Positions 34,150 to 44,903 of a stretch of 64,000 nucleotides of DNA are shown in pieces. Source of the DNA: Taudactylus pleione. Lineage: Eukaryota > Chordata > Amphibia > Anura > Myobatrachidae. The position numbers were made by a program, and so were the translations under genes. Under the pieces are notes generated by a model, which was not told the DNA's origin, did no database searches, and saw only the letters and a list, made by a program, of their open reading frames with translations. Position 1 is the stretch's first letter. Every line of letters begins with the position of its first letter. The stretch is taken from positions 3,019,001 through 3,083,000 of the forward strand of contig JAUIMM010000601.1 of the NCBI GenBank assembly GCA_031769625.1. Direction: 5' to 3'.

Positions 34150-34210
34150 ACATATATATATATATATATATACTGTATATATACGGTATATATTTATACC
34201 TATATATATA
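34150..34210. repeat. (TA)n microsatellite
   Basis: An AT-dinucleotide tract that provides the TA target of the Tc1 element beginning at 34211; a matching tract lies at 35852-35885. Confidence 0.8.
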
Positions 34211-35851
34211 CAGTCAGGTCCATAAATATTGGGACATTGACAGAATTTTCATATTTTGGCCTCTATTCACCACCACAATGGCTTTGAAATGAAACAAACA
34301 AGATGTGATTTAACTGCAGACTTTCAGATTTAATTTGAGGGTAATTACATCCAAATCAGGTGAACGGTGTAGGAATTACAATAGTTTCTATATGTGCCTC
34401 CCACTTATTAAGGGGCCAAAAGTAATGGGACAAACTAAACAATCCTAAATCTAACTTTCACTTTTTAATACTTTGTTGCAAATCCTATGCAGGCAATTAC
34501 AGCCTGAAGTCTGGAACGCATAGACATCAGACGCTGGGTTTCATCCCTGGTGATGCTCTGCCAGGCCTCTACTGCAAATGTCTTCAGTTCCTGCTTGTTC
34601 TTGGGGCATTTTCCCTTCAGTTTTGTCTTCATCAAGTGAAATGCATGCTCAATCGGATTCAGGTCAGGGGATTGACTTGGCCATTGCATAACATTCCACT
34701 TTTTAGCCTTAAAAAACTCTTTGGTTGCTTTTGCAGTATGCTTCGGGTCATTGTCCATCTGCACTGTGAAGAGCTGTCCAATGAGTTCTGAAGCATTTGA
34801 CTGAATATGAGCATATAATATTGCCCAAAACACTTCAGAATTCATTCTGCTGCTTTAGTCAGCAGTCACATCATCAATAAATACAAGGGAACCAGTTCCA
34901 TTGGCAGCCATACATGCCCACGCCATGACACTACCACCACCATGCTTGACTGATGAGGTGGTATGTTTTGGATCATGAGCAGTTCCTTTCCTTCTCTTCT
35001 CTTCCCATCTCTCTGGTACAAGTTGATCTTTGTCTCATCTGTCAATAGGATGTTGTTCCAGAACTGTAATGGCTTTTTTAGATGTTGTTTGGCAAACTCT
35101 AATCTGGTCTTCCTGTTTTTGTGGCTCACCAATGGTTTGCATCTTGTGGTGAACCCTCTATATTCACTCTTGTGAAGTCTTCTCTTGATTGTTGACTTTG
35201 ACACATATACATCTACCTCCTGGAGAGTGTTCTTGATTTGGCCAACTGTTGTGATGGGGTTTTTCTTCACCAGGGAAATAATTATTTTCTCATCCACCAC
35301 AGTTGTTTTCCGTGGTCTTCCGGGTCTTTTGGTGTTGCTGAGCTCTCCGGTGCGTTCTTTCTTTTTAAGAATGTTCCAAACAGTTGATTTGGCCACACCT
35401 AATGTTTTTGCTATCTCTCTGATGGGTTTGTTTTGATTTTTCAGTCTAATTATGGCTTGCTTCACTGATAGTGACAGCTCTTTGGATCTCATATTGAGAG
35501 TCGACAGCAACTGATTCCAAATGCAAATGTCACACCTAGAATCAACTCCAGACCTTTTACCTGCTTAATTGATAATGAAATAATGAGGGAATAGCCCATA
35601 CCTGTCCATGAAATAGCTTTTGAGTTGATAGTCCCATTACTTTTGGCCCCTTAAAAAGTGGGAGGCACATATTGAAACTGTTGTAATTCCTACACTGTTC
35701 ACCCGATTTGGATGTAATCACCCTCAAATTAAATCTGAAAGTCTGCAGTTAAAGCACATCTTGTTTGTTTCATTTCAAAACCATTGTGGTGGTGAATAGA
35801 GGCTAAAATCTGAAAATTCTGTCAATGTCCCAATATTTATGGACCTGACTG
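34211..35851 (-). mobile_element. Second Tc1-like transposon (different family)
   Basis: 1641 bp with TA on each side. The termini begin CAGTCAGGTCCATAAATATT; inverted repeats of about 220 bp (34211-34435, 35630-35851) include 'aatggctttgaaatgaaaca' and 'gtgcctcccactt(a/t)t'. The terminal sequence differs from that of the 11352 element, so it belongs to another Tc1 lineage. Confidence 0.92.
34465..35492 (-). pseudogene. Tc1-like transposase, frameshifted
   Basis: Starts MRSKELSLSVKQAIIRL, then a paired-type helix-turn-helix ('IREIAKTLGVAKSTVWNIL') and the basic GRPR-type motif 'KRPGRPRKT'. Acidic catalytic positions are seen in 'LLTDETKINLY', 'VQMDNDPKHTA' and '[11 protein letters not shown]'. 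A frameshift near 34990, just after 'DGKRR', throws the central part out of frame, and a TAA lies near 34857. The C-terminus 'RLQAVIACIGFATKY' is complete. Total length is close to the usual 340 residues, but it cannot make active enzyme. Confidence 0.9.
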
Positions 35852-36749
35852 TATATATATGTTTATATGTATATACATATATGTATATTATTAAGGCTGC
35901 ATCTAAAAAAATGGATTTCTCCATAGAGAATTCCGAAGGTGGGGGGGGCAGGGGATTCAAGGGGCTACACCTCAAAAGCTATTAGAGGTATGGATCTGAA
36001 ATTTGGCATGGCCAGGTAGAACTGTCACTGGGTGCTGCATGCTAGATTTGGTAGTAATCTAAAGCTCCAACTGTCACATTTTTCTTTCATTCTCAATTAG
36101 GAACCCTTTTCTGCTGTAGTCTATTGTTTTTTTTGGGGAAGGCAAAACTCAGGGTAGGTGGCGAATTTAGACTTGAGGTTTGTTTTATTAGGTGCTATTG
36201 TGCCAGGGTACGTGCTTTTGGGGTTTAGGTAAATTAGAAAGTTACAGCTTTTAAACTATTACCTCAAGAATGCACCATTATAAAGATAGGACTTTTCAAC
36301 TTGTTTCACAGCCTCAATAGAAGCCTCCAGCAGGTGTTTTCATTGTGGTTTCAATTGGGTGCACAAAGATGGCCGTCATTTGTGGGCAATGGCGGCGCTG
36401 GAAAACACCAATGGTAGCAGCGGCGAGGACACAGGGGCAGCGGTGGGGACATCGGTGGTAGAACGGGTGTCGACGGTGTAAGCGGTGGGACGTGGGTGTC
36501 AGCTGGTCACGGGTAGCGGCGGGACCCAGCGGCAGCAGTAAGGGCATTGGTGGAGGGGCTGGTTCCCATTTTGAAATGGGCGCCACTGCCGTACTCGGCA
36601 GAATGGCTGGCGGAGACTGCATCCTCTCGGATCCAGGGCTGCCGCCGACACCCGAACAGGCGCCGATCCCGCAGCTGCCGGGTGCTGCTGACGATGATGT
36701 CGCGAGCCATGATTTGCTCATGGCGGCCATCTTTGAATTTCAAAGAATA

Positions 36750-37450
36750 GGACCACTGAAGCCCTGGGGAGGTGGCAGCCACCCCCAGGTAAAGATGCCA
36801 GAAGCCCTGGCAGGTGGGCCCCGCCAGGCAAAGACGCAGAAGCCCTGGCGGGTTGGTGCCCACCAGGTGGAGACGCCGAAGCCCTGGCGGGTTGGCACCC
36901 ACCAGGCAAAGACACCAGAAGCCCTGGCAGGTTGGTGCCCACCAGGTGAAGACGCCGAAGCCCTGGCAGGTTGATGCCCGCCAGGCGAAGACACCAGAAG
37001 TCTTAGTAAGAGGCAGACATGAAAAGAGCTAACACAGGCTGCCACCCACTAGGCAAAGACACTGAAGCCCTGGCGGGTGGGCATTCACCAGGCGAAGATG
37101 CCAGAAGTCCTAGTGGGTTGGTGCCCACCAGGCAAAGATGCCGAAGCCCTGGCGGGTTGGCACCTGCCAGGCGCAGATGCCTGAAGTCCTAGTGGGTGGT
37201 GGCCAAGTAAGATAGCTGACAAAGGCTTCCACCCACTAGGTAAAGATGCCAAAGCCCTGGTGGGTTGGTGCCTGCCAGGTGAATATGCCAAAGCCCTGGC
37301 AGGTTGGCATCTGTCAGGCAAAAACACCAAAGCCGTAGCAGGTTGGTGCCCACCAGGTGAAGTTGCCAAAGCACTGGTGGGTTGGCATCTGCCAGGCGAA
37401 GATGCCTAATCCCTGGGGTGGTGGCATCCATGTAAAAGAGCTTAAAGGCT
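36750..37450 (+). repeat. 39-40-bp minisatellite 'gaagccctggcgggttggtg'
   Basis: About fifteen diverged units of 'gaagccctggc(g/a)ggttgg' + 'tgcccaccagg(c/t)gaagacgcc'. In frame it yields repeated 'KPWRVGAHQ' peptides on the plus strand and 'ARASASPPGGHQP' on the minus. A shorter relative appears at 38285-38400. Confidence 0.88.
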
Positions 37451-38129
37451 GCCATCCCCCAGGTGAAGGCCTGTAAAATAAAATATTACAATATTAAAGT
37501 GTGTTGTGTTATTTTAATATTTTTGTAACTGGTGGACTACAGGTGGCAGTGGCAGTGGAGAACCACAAGTATCAGCATGTGGGGCATTATGGGCATGCTG
37601 GTAGCTGTAGTTCCACAACAAAAGTAATATTAAAAATACACAATACTCGCACCATAGAAAAGTATAATTTTATTAAAACATACATGCATGCACACATGTA
37701 CTCACACATGCATTCATTATCTCACATACTCACCTAGTATCCCTGAAGCCAATCTGTCCTCTTCTCCAGTAGACATTCCTATGGATTACTTGGAATAAAA
37801 TATGTAATACTAACCTCCTATGCGTGGATCTGTCTTCTTCATTCCAAAGTAGGCAAATCCTGGGTCTTGGTAAAAAAAAAATACAAAAATTACCCGAGCC
37901 TACGAACATTAGTAGTTTTCTCTAAGAACACTACTACCTGAATGACAGCTCAGCTGCGGGATATCAGTCCAGAAATCCTGGTGCGGAGCGCTCATTGGCT
38001 GAGAGAGGCAAGCCTTCCGCCTCTCAGCCAATGAGCAGTTCTCACCATTGAATTCAATGGTGAGAACCGAGCGTGCCCATTTCAAAAATGGCACCTAAGC
38101 GCCATTTTTGAAATTCAAGGATGGCCGCC

Positions 38130-38220
38130 GCGAGCCAATCATGGCTCGTGACGTCATCGCCCCACCCCCTCGGCTGGCTTAAATACTGCCACCGCGAGTT
38201 GCCGTGCACTCAGACGGCAG
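38130..38220 (+). promoter_or_regulatory. Promoter-like cluster: CCAAT, CRE, GC box, TATA-like
   Basis: In order: a YY1-like 'gatggccgcc' (about 38120), CCAAT (38135-38139), a perfect CRE TGACGTCA (38149-38156), 'ccccaccccct' (38159-38170), and TTAAATA (38179-38185), with a plausible initiator about 25-30 bp on (near 38208). The spacing is what a vertebrate RNA polymerase II promoter would show. An inverted diverged copy of the upstream half lies at 36676-36745. It sits within a repeat region, so it may drive a repeat transcript. Activity is inference. Confidence 0.4.
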
Positions 38221-39287
38221 TGGGGAGTCAGCAGAGAAGAGCTGTTGAAGACAGAAGACACCGTGTATGCCCTGGATGGGTGACGGCCAGGAAAAAGAGC
38301 TTAAAGGCCGTTGCCCTCCAAGTGAAGACGCCATAGAAGTCTTGGGGAATTGGCAGCCATGTTAAAGAGCATCAGGCTGCCGCCACTCCAGGTGAAGGTC
38401 CTGCTAAATAAAATATTTTTAAAAATAGTGTCTGTCTGTTTTATTTTAATATTTCTTTTGCAGGGGTACTATAGGTACCAGCAGAGCCATAGTGCCCCGA
38501 CTGATGGTACTTGTAGTTCTACAAGTGCCAGTATGCGGGGGATGCCTGCTGGTACCTGTAGTACTACTGCAAAAGACAACATTTATATATTCTTTTGCAC
38601 CACACAACATAAATCAACCCAGCACCACCACCCAGGGGTGCTGGGGATAGCCCCGGGCTATCTGCCTGGGTCTGGGATGCCATGAAGAGGGGGACCCCTT
38701 TAATGGGGGGGTCCCCAACTCCCCAGGGATCCCTGGCCTGGGCTTACTAGCAGTCAGGGGTGATGCTTTGGCTGGGGGGCCCTGTGAAAGGGTTCCCCTG
38801 GCTGTGGCATCACCCCCCTGCTAGAAAGGGTCCGGTGCTGGTTCCGGTAAATACAGGGGGCCCTATGCATTTTTTCCCCCTGTATTTCCAGAACCAGGAC
38901 CATCTCAGAGACCAGTGCTGGTTGCACTAAGTATTGGGGACCCCTATGTCATTTGTGCCCCATAATTTGACTGGTTCTGAAAAGCCTAGTGCTGGTTGTG
39001 TTTCATACGGGGACCCCTATGTTGTTTGTCCCCTGTATTTAGCACAACCAGTACTGGGGCTCCATATCCTGCTGCTGGTTGTTTTATTGGGGGGCGGGGC
39101 TACACTTTTTTTTTTACACATTCAATTTTTAACATACAGTAGTTGCGTATATCTCACTGCTGCATTCATCCATCTGTGACTTATTGATTACGGTTTCACA
39201 TGTCCCATTAAGGCTGTCACTCACAAAATGGTGGAGCTGATAATTCATAGAATTGTGTGCTCATTGGAATACACACATGCAGTCTTT

Positions 39288-39660
39288 GCAACTATGGTCA
39301 AAGCAGAAAATAGAGCTGTGCAGATGGGATAAAAGTGGTGTGGATGGGGGGAGGAGACAGCAACGTGGATAGGTGAGACACAAAGGCATGTAGAGGAGGG
39401 AAGGTTAAGCAATACAGAAGGGGGGTAGCCAAAGTAATACAGATGGGTGGAAAACAGTGGTCTGGATGGGGGGGAAACAGAGTGGCACAGTTTGGGGGGA
39501 CAGCAACATGGATGGGGGTAGAGAGTGGCATGGACATGGGGAGAGAGAGCAATGCAGATAGGTAAAGTCAGATTGGGGTAGATAAGGGAATACAGACTAG
39601 TACAGATAGGAGAACACACAACAGTAGGGATTGGGGATGACAGATTAGTGTGGATTGGTA
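39288..39660 (+). repeat. 373-bp direct repeat, left copy
   Basis: Nearly identical to 40581-40954 (about six to eight differences by eye), from 'gcaacta' to 'gtgtggattggta'. The copies flank the 920-bp Penelope-type segment directly. Purine-rich sequence with 'gg(a/g)tggggg' motifs. Confidence 0.88.
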
Positions 39661-40580
39661 TAAATAAAGAAAAAAAGGGGAGTATCCAGGTGCTAAAAGG
39701 GTTAATTTACACACCCTGAGACAACACGGCTGAAAGGGATAGTCAGTCCCAATAACAAAGATGCAATATATGAAGAAAAAGCAGCCGGTGTGTCAGGGGG
39801 TATAGATAATATATGACAAGGTTCGTGTGTTAAAATATACAAATTTATTAACAATTAAAACGGTATAATGGATAAATAAACATATAACCCTGGATAATCT
39901 GTTTAAAGAAAACTGTGCATAATATCACATAGGTGATCTTACTGTAGAGATAACAATGTCCAAATTGAATGGCTGCGGGCCCGCTGGCTGTGTAGGATAA
40001 TATCCAACAAAAGTGAGGATGCAAATTGATACACTTATCACCACCATATTATAAAGTATCCTTTGAATGGCAGGAGAAATATTCAAGTAGCCCAATATTG
40101 CCTGTGAATAGGTGAGCGGTCTGTAATACGGTGTCACGATGGAAAGCTCTCACCTGTTATCTAGGGAGCTTGGATCTCCGTATGGCGGCTCTGTTTGTAG
40201 CGGCAGTAACTCCCGTGGTAGAGGGATTCAGTCCCTGCGAACAGCTTGCAGCGTGAAGCGCGGGAGGCACAGCTGATGATTGCTGACCTTCCCCTTGTGG
40301 TGTTCGGCAGAGGGACCGGGCTGTACAGGCGCTGCGTTGACTTGCAGCGGCTCAGCTCAACCCGAGTGCGGGGAACTGGAAAACTTGTGTAGTCTCAGTC
40401 AATGAGAGTCTCCATGCTCTGTAGTAGCCAGGTGGCTCGGGGCATGCATGGAAGAATCTGGCAGCGTTGATGGTGATAGCCAAGCAGGACAGGTATCAAG
40501 ATGGCACAGTGAGGATCCAGGGGTAGTACAAGTAATAGCACCTACGCGTTTCGACGCTCCTCAGGCGTCTTTGTCAAGGA
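39661..40580 (-). mobile_element. Penelope-type terminal segment, reverse orientation
   Basis: 920 bp between the 373-bp repeats. On the minus strand it starts with 'ctccttgacaaagacgcctg' and the hammerhead-like core at 40570-40543, then GC-richer sequence, then an AT-rich end containing 'ttgttaataaatttgtat'. No RT or endonuclease coding remains, so it is either a 5'-truncated Penelope terminal repeat or a non-autonomous derivative. The assignment rests on the hammerhead context and similarity of style to the other Penelope tails. Confidence 0.6.
40543..40570 (-). ncRNA. Hammerhead-like core (CTGAGGA...GAAAC)
   Basis: The minus strand reads 'gacgcctgaggagcgtcgaa' then 'acgcgtagg'. CTGAGGA fits the CUGANGA box and GAAA the second core strand, but the stem II between them is very short, and GACGC/GCGTC could pair instead. 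Penelope-like elements are known to carry hammerhead motifs in their terminal repeats. Cleavage activity is unproven. Confidence 0.4.
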
Positions 40581-40954
40581 GCAACTAAGGTCAAAGCAGA
40601 AAATAGAGCTGTGCAGATGGGATAAAAGTGGTGTGGACGGGGGGAGGAGACACAGCAACGTGGATAGGTGAGACACAAAGGCATGTAGAGGAGGGAAGGT
40701 TAAGCAATACAGAAGGGGGGTAGCCAAAGTAATACAGATGGGTGGAAAACAGTGGTCTGGATGGGGGGGAAACAGAGTGGCACAGTTTGGGGGGACAGCA
40801 ACATGGATGGGGTAGAGAGTGGCATGGACATGGGGAGAGAGAGCAATGCAGATGGGTAAAGTCAGATTGGGGTAGATAAGGGAATACAGACTAGTACAAA
40901 TAGGAGAACACACAACAGTAGGGATTGGGGATGACAGATTAGTGTGGATTGGTA
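40581..40954 (+). repeat. 373-bp direct repeat, right copy
   Basis: See the left copy at 39288-39660. After 'ggattggta' this copy continues into the older 278-bp-period array, while the left copy continues into the Penelope-type segment. Confidence 0.88.
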
Positions 40955-41480
40955 GGAAGACAGAGTAGTGCGGGTGGGGGGAGGAGACAGAGTTGCACAG
41001 TTAGGGAGGACAGAGTGGTGCAGATGGAGGAAGAAAGAGTGCCACAGAGGAAAGGAAGACAGCGGCGTAACTTAGGGGAAGGCAGTGGTGCAGAAGTAAC
41101 CAGAGTGGCAAGGATGCAGGGCAGTGCAGATGTAAAAAGACAGATTGGTGCAGATGAGAAAACACAGACTACCATAGTTCGGAGACCACACAGCACTAGG
41201 GATTGGGGAAGACAGATTGGTGTGGATGGGGAGGAAGACAGAGTGGTGTGGGTTGTGGGGGGAGACAGAGTTGCATGGTTGGGGGACCAGAGTACTGCAG
41301 ATGGAGGAAGAAAGAGTGCTACATATGAGAGAAAGACAGCAACGTGGCTGTGGAGAAGGCGCGGATGCAGGGCGGTCTGGCTAGGGAAAAACATTGGTGC
41401 GGATGAGGGAACACAGACTAGCACACTTGGGAGACCACACAGCAGTAGGGATTTTGGAATATATAGCAGCATGGATGCAT
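40955..41480 (+). repeat. Diverged tandem array, period about 278 bp
   Basis: 'gaagacagagt(a/g)gtg(c/t)gggt' at 40956 and 41234, 'ggagacagagttgca' about 30 bp after each, and 'ggaggaagaaagagtgc' at about 41024 and 41303. The frames on both strands (40939-41518) span this array and are not genes. Confidence 0.8.
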
Positions 41481-42002
41481 ATAGGGGAAGAAAGTGTACA
41501 TGCATAGACAGAGTATGATATTTTTAAAAATAAGGGAGCTGAATGTGTATTCTAAATGAGATAAATATATGCAGTGAGAAGGATGTTGGAAGCCAGTGAG
41601 ATTGTTTTGGTGATCAAATGGGACGATTGTGGGCACTGAGTGGCATGTGGGAGCCACATAACTGCTCAAACCTCAGTTGCATAGACTGCATGTGTGTATT
41701 CCAATGAGCACACAATTCTGTGAATTAGCAGCTCCACCATTTTGTGAGTGACAGCAATCTCATTCTGTGAAAGCGCTGAATCTGCAGTTAACCACACTGT
41801 GTGATGGCATTCCATATCGGTATTGCGCAAGGAACACGTCCATTAAGGCATCAGCCTTAATTATCGTAATTTCATTGCTTTTTGGAGTTTGAGTGGCAGA
41901 AAATCAAAAGATTTTGTGAATTTTCAGATCATGTCTAAGCAGCCTTAATGGGACATGTGAAACCGTAACGTTTTTTGTCTATGGAATATATATATATATA
42001 TG

Positions 42003-42351
42003 TAGGCTGAGTCTCCCATATCCAAAATGCTTGGGAGCAGGGGTATTTTGGATATCGGAATATTCCATATTTTGGAATAATTGCTTACCTTAATGAAATA
42101 TCTTTGGAATGGGACCCAAATCTAAACACAGCATGCAGTTGTGCATTATATACACCTTATATAAACAGCCTGCAGGTAATTTTATAAAATATTTTAAATA
42201 ATTTTATGGCTCAAGCAATGTTTGTGTATATACATGAAATTAATTTTTGTTTAATATTCACCTTATACACAAAGCCTGAAGGTAATTTTATACTTTATTT
42301 TTAATAATTTTGTGTCTAAACTATATATTTGGATATGGGAGACTCAAGCTG
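42003..42351. mobile_element. Tigger/pogo-like MITE, copy 3
   Basis: Left 'ggctgagtctcccatatcc', right 'ggatatgggagactcaagct', next to (TA)n tracts. Body shared with the 33476 copy ('gcctgcaggtaattttat'). No coding. Confidence 0.78.
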
Positions 42352-42947
42352 TATATATATGTATATATACATTTATATGGATATATTTATACTGTACACA
42401 TGTGTATATACTTATAATTTTTTTTAAAACTATTTTTTTGTTCGCCCTGCTATGTCGGCTGAACCCCATCATTGAGGGGGCCTGTAAGCACCTTTGCTAT
42501 GGGGCCCACAAAGAGCTAGTTATTCCCCTGATACTGCAGGGAGGCGCACAGCAGCCATTATATATATAGCCAGACTTCCCCAGATGCTTTTGGGAACTTT
42601 TAAAGGCATCACAGTCAATTTCCAGACAAGAGAATGCTGTTTAGAAACTCAACCCAACTGTCTCTCCTTACTCTATTAATTTGGGGTTTTGAATTTCGAT
42701 TTTGAGTTCGATTTACATTCGATTTGCAAATCGAATGTTAGTAAATGAAGGTATCCTATATTCAACTGTTGGAAAACATACATTTTTTGCCTAAATTCAA
42801 TTTTGTGTGTAATTCAGTTTTCTGTTTGATTTGACATTCAATTTTGGCTTTAGTAAATCTCCAATATCAAAATCGAATGGAAACCGAACCAAAATCGAAT
42901 GGCAAATTGAACAGAATCTAAAATCGATCTTTAGTAAATAAACCCCC

Positions 42948-43328
42948 AGGAGGGACATTTATTTGAAATACTTGGGTATTCACATACCAGCTGTACTAAA
43001 AATATATTTAAGGTCAATATAACTCCCTTGATATCTCAGATTAATAGCCCAACAAACTCTTAGCTCAGTTGTGAGGTAATCATGACAGAGCAGACTGACA
43101 GTTTGTAAGAGGATGCTTCTGCCAATGTTGATGTATCTATTTTATTCACCATTCCCCTTGTTTTCCCAAGATGATATATTTCCATAACTCAGACTATCCC
43201 CCTATTATAGCCCTACTGTGGTGCTTGATATCCTTCAGATTTTGCCTAGGAAAGTATGACCATTACCAATAAGCAGTACCTATCCAAAAATCTCTCGCTT
43301 CACACACTGTGCCAACTCAATCCAGATC
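42948..43328 (+). pseudogene. L1 ORF2 fragment downstream of RT
   Basis: 'KYLGIHIPAVLKIYL' is the conserved L1 segment that follows the KSE motif by about 25 residues, and 'KMLLPMLMYLFYSPFPLF' (about 43107-43160) is the next block. It continues from 33038 as though the intervening 9.9 kb were absent, then breaks at the 43329 MITE. Confidence 0.75.
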
Positions 43329-43660
43329 TAAAGGGCAGTACACACTAGATGATGTCTAGGGTGTACCGACCTTGTTATAAATGGGTCCAAGTGGGCTACC
43401 GGCATCAGCAAGTGCTTACACACTTGCCAATACAGGAAGCGACGGAGTGAAAGCAGGGGCAATGCTGCATTCGACAGCATGGCCCCTGCTGACAATATCA
43501 CCCATTGGAACTGCATGCAGGTCTGACAGTTGATGTTGCTGACGATACATGGGAGCTTGTATCATCAGCGACATAGCCGGTACACACTGTCCGATGTGGA
43601 TGATATGTCGTCCGATCCGCTGGATCGGATGACATATCACTTAGTGTGTACCCGGCTTTA
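43329..43660. mobile_element. MITE with TAAAGxxxxGTACACACTA termini
   Basis: Left 'taaagggcagtacacactag', right 'tagtgtgtacccggctttta'-type end (43641-43660). GC-richer interior with 'gatgatatgtcgtccgatcc' / 'ggatcggatgacatatcac' inverted near the right end. Interrupts L1 ORF2. A related element is at 57925-58280. Confidence 0.75.
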
Positions 43661-43920
43661 GCCTCTTGATCTGACAGTTAAGAGGCCTCTTTACTCTTAT
43701 TGAGGTGCTTTGTGTTCAGTCATCAATAACCATTTCCCAGATCCACAGCGAGTCAGGTCTCCACTATCAAAATACTACAAATATCTTCAGATAGCCCAAT
43801 TGGTAAGGTAGATGTTTAAAATCAATAATGATCTTCGCCGCTGCTTGTGCAGATTTTGACCTGGCTTACCAACAAGATATTCAGGGGCACCTTCTGCCAA
43901 ATCAGCTTTATAAAGGCATT
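43661..43920 (+). pseudogene. L1 ORF2 fragment (weak)
   Basis: Reading 'SKYYKYLQIAQLVR' near 43770-43810 resembles the L1 'Y(y/w)xAxqL' region, in the right order between the pieces on either side. Many frame breaks. Placement rests mainly on context. Confidence 0.5.
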
Positions 43921-44850
43921 GAATTAAAGGATTCAAGTGCTGCACACAACCTATATCTATTTGAAAAATGAGAGGGCTAGAGATATAATAAATGTATAAG
44001 TAGCCAGGAGCTATATCTAACCTCTATAATACTCATACACAATGTGTAGATGATTTAGGAAGTGATGCTAGACACAATAAATATAGATATGATGTTTACT
44101 TAAACTCTGAAAATACATGCATCAATGTGCAACAGTATACATATAAAAATATCAATATCAACTGTAAATCAGCACAATATGGTGGGTGCACAACCCACCG
44201 TGTACCTGACTGTACACCCTGTGGTGGTCTGTGCAGTTCCAATATGAGAGATCACCGGTTGATCCTATGATACAGTAGGAATTGAAGGGGTTAATCCCAT
44301 GTGCCAACCTGATATCTGTATCACACCTCTAAGTATGTAGATGTTTTAGCGTCTATGGATATGAGGATGAGAAACAGCGGCGTCCCGCTATTCTCAATAG
44401 GAGGTACCTCAATAGAGCATCCAAACATCCTGTGTGTTGATAGTGTGCGTTGCCCAGGGTGATGCTGTGATGGTGCGGCGGTGGCTGGCAGCGGGGATCA
44501 CTCTGTGCTGCGGTACTCTGGACCATGCAAACACGGACACTATCCCTGTTTCCAGAGTTAGGTCTGTGCGCGTGTCTGAGTGTGCAGCAAGCAGTGAGAG
44601 GAGGTGAGCAGCGGTCCTAGCTCTGGAGAGCCGGGGGCCGCAGACACTCCTACAACAGAGGATACTTACCCGGAGATGCTCTCAGCTCTCTGCCTTGTTG
44701 ATCTTCCTGTCGGGTGCGTGGGTGCGTTGGCGCCCTTGCTGCGGTCTCCTTTCGGTGGCGTTCTCGCAATGAAATATTCAATTTACAGGTGGATACAGGT
44801 CCTGGGGCACTGTGAGTAAAGTGGATAAGTTCTGGGTGTTCTGTGTCAAA

Positions 44851-44881
44851 TGCGTTTCGACCTAGTTGGTCTTCCTCTGGG
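44851..44881 (-). ncRNA. Hammerhead-like motif, left arm
   Basis: On the minus strand: 'cccagaggaagaccaactag' then 'gtcgaaacgca'. Stem II GACC/GGTC with loop AACTA is clear and GAAA is present. The first box reads CAGAGGA where CUGANGA is expected (U to A), which would impair cleavage. Confidence 0.45.
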
Positions 44882-44903
44882 AGTATACAATATATTGTAT
44901 ATT

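Larger units (their letters stand above)
35890..39185. repeat. Large unclassified GC-richer repeat region
   Basis: It begins near TTAAGGCTGC (35891), which answers GCAGCCTTAA at 41939-41948 and may mark a TTAA-targeting element. It contains a CpG-rich block (36320-36740), a 39-bp minisatellite (36750-37450), a promoter-like cluster (38130-38220) and a G/C-run block (38590-39100) with 'gggg(g/a)cccctatgt(c/t)' repeats. The long frames (for example 36492-36974) are translations of the minisatellite; I do not call a gene. Confidence 0.45.
39186..41970. mobile_element. Inverted-repeat element containing minisatellite and a Penelope-type insertion
   Basis: The left arm 39186-39290 ('tacggtttcacatgtcccat', 'ctcacaaaatggtggagctg', 'gtgtgctcattggaatacac') is complementary to the right arm pieces 41680-41750 and 41939-41970. 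About 190 bp (41751-41938), including 'ttaaggcatcagccttaa', interrupts the right arm. The body is a purine-rich array. The terminus TTACGGTTTCACATGTCCC has no clear target duplication. Confidence 0.65.
33039..42947. mobile_element. Composite of nested insertions bounded by GGGGGTAAATTTACTAAAG termini
   Basis: The left end GGGGGTAAATTTACTAAAG (33039) pairs with the right end CTTTAGTAAATAAACCCCC (to 42947). Interior host pieces (33058-33094, 33429-33473, 33903-34060, about 42670-42940) share a 'attcgattttg(g/a)' theme. L1 ORF2 stops at the left end and restarts after the right end, so this was a single MITE later expanded to 9.9 kb by insertions listed separately. The TA flank is visible on the left only. 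Unity of the two ends is inference, supported by the L1 continuity. Confidence 0.65.

Noticed and set aside
36492..36974. 160-codon open frame with repeated 'KPWRVGAHQ' peptides
   Set aside because: It is a translation of the 39-bp minisatellite; comparable frames exist on both strands and the repeat period is a multiple of three in part of the array.
40939..41518. Two 188-189-codon frames on opposite strands
   Set aside because: Both span the purine-rich tandem array, which is poor in stop codons on both strands; no domain seen.
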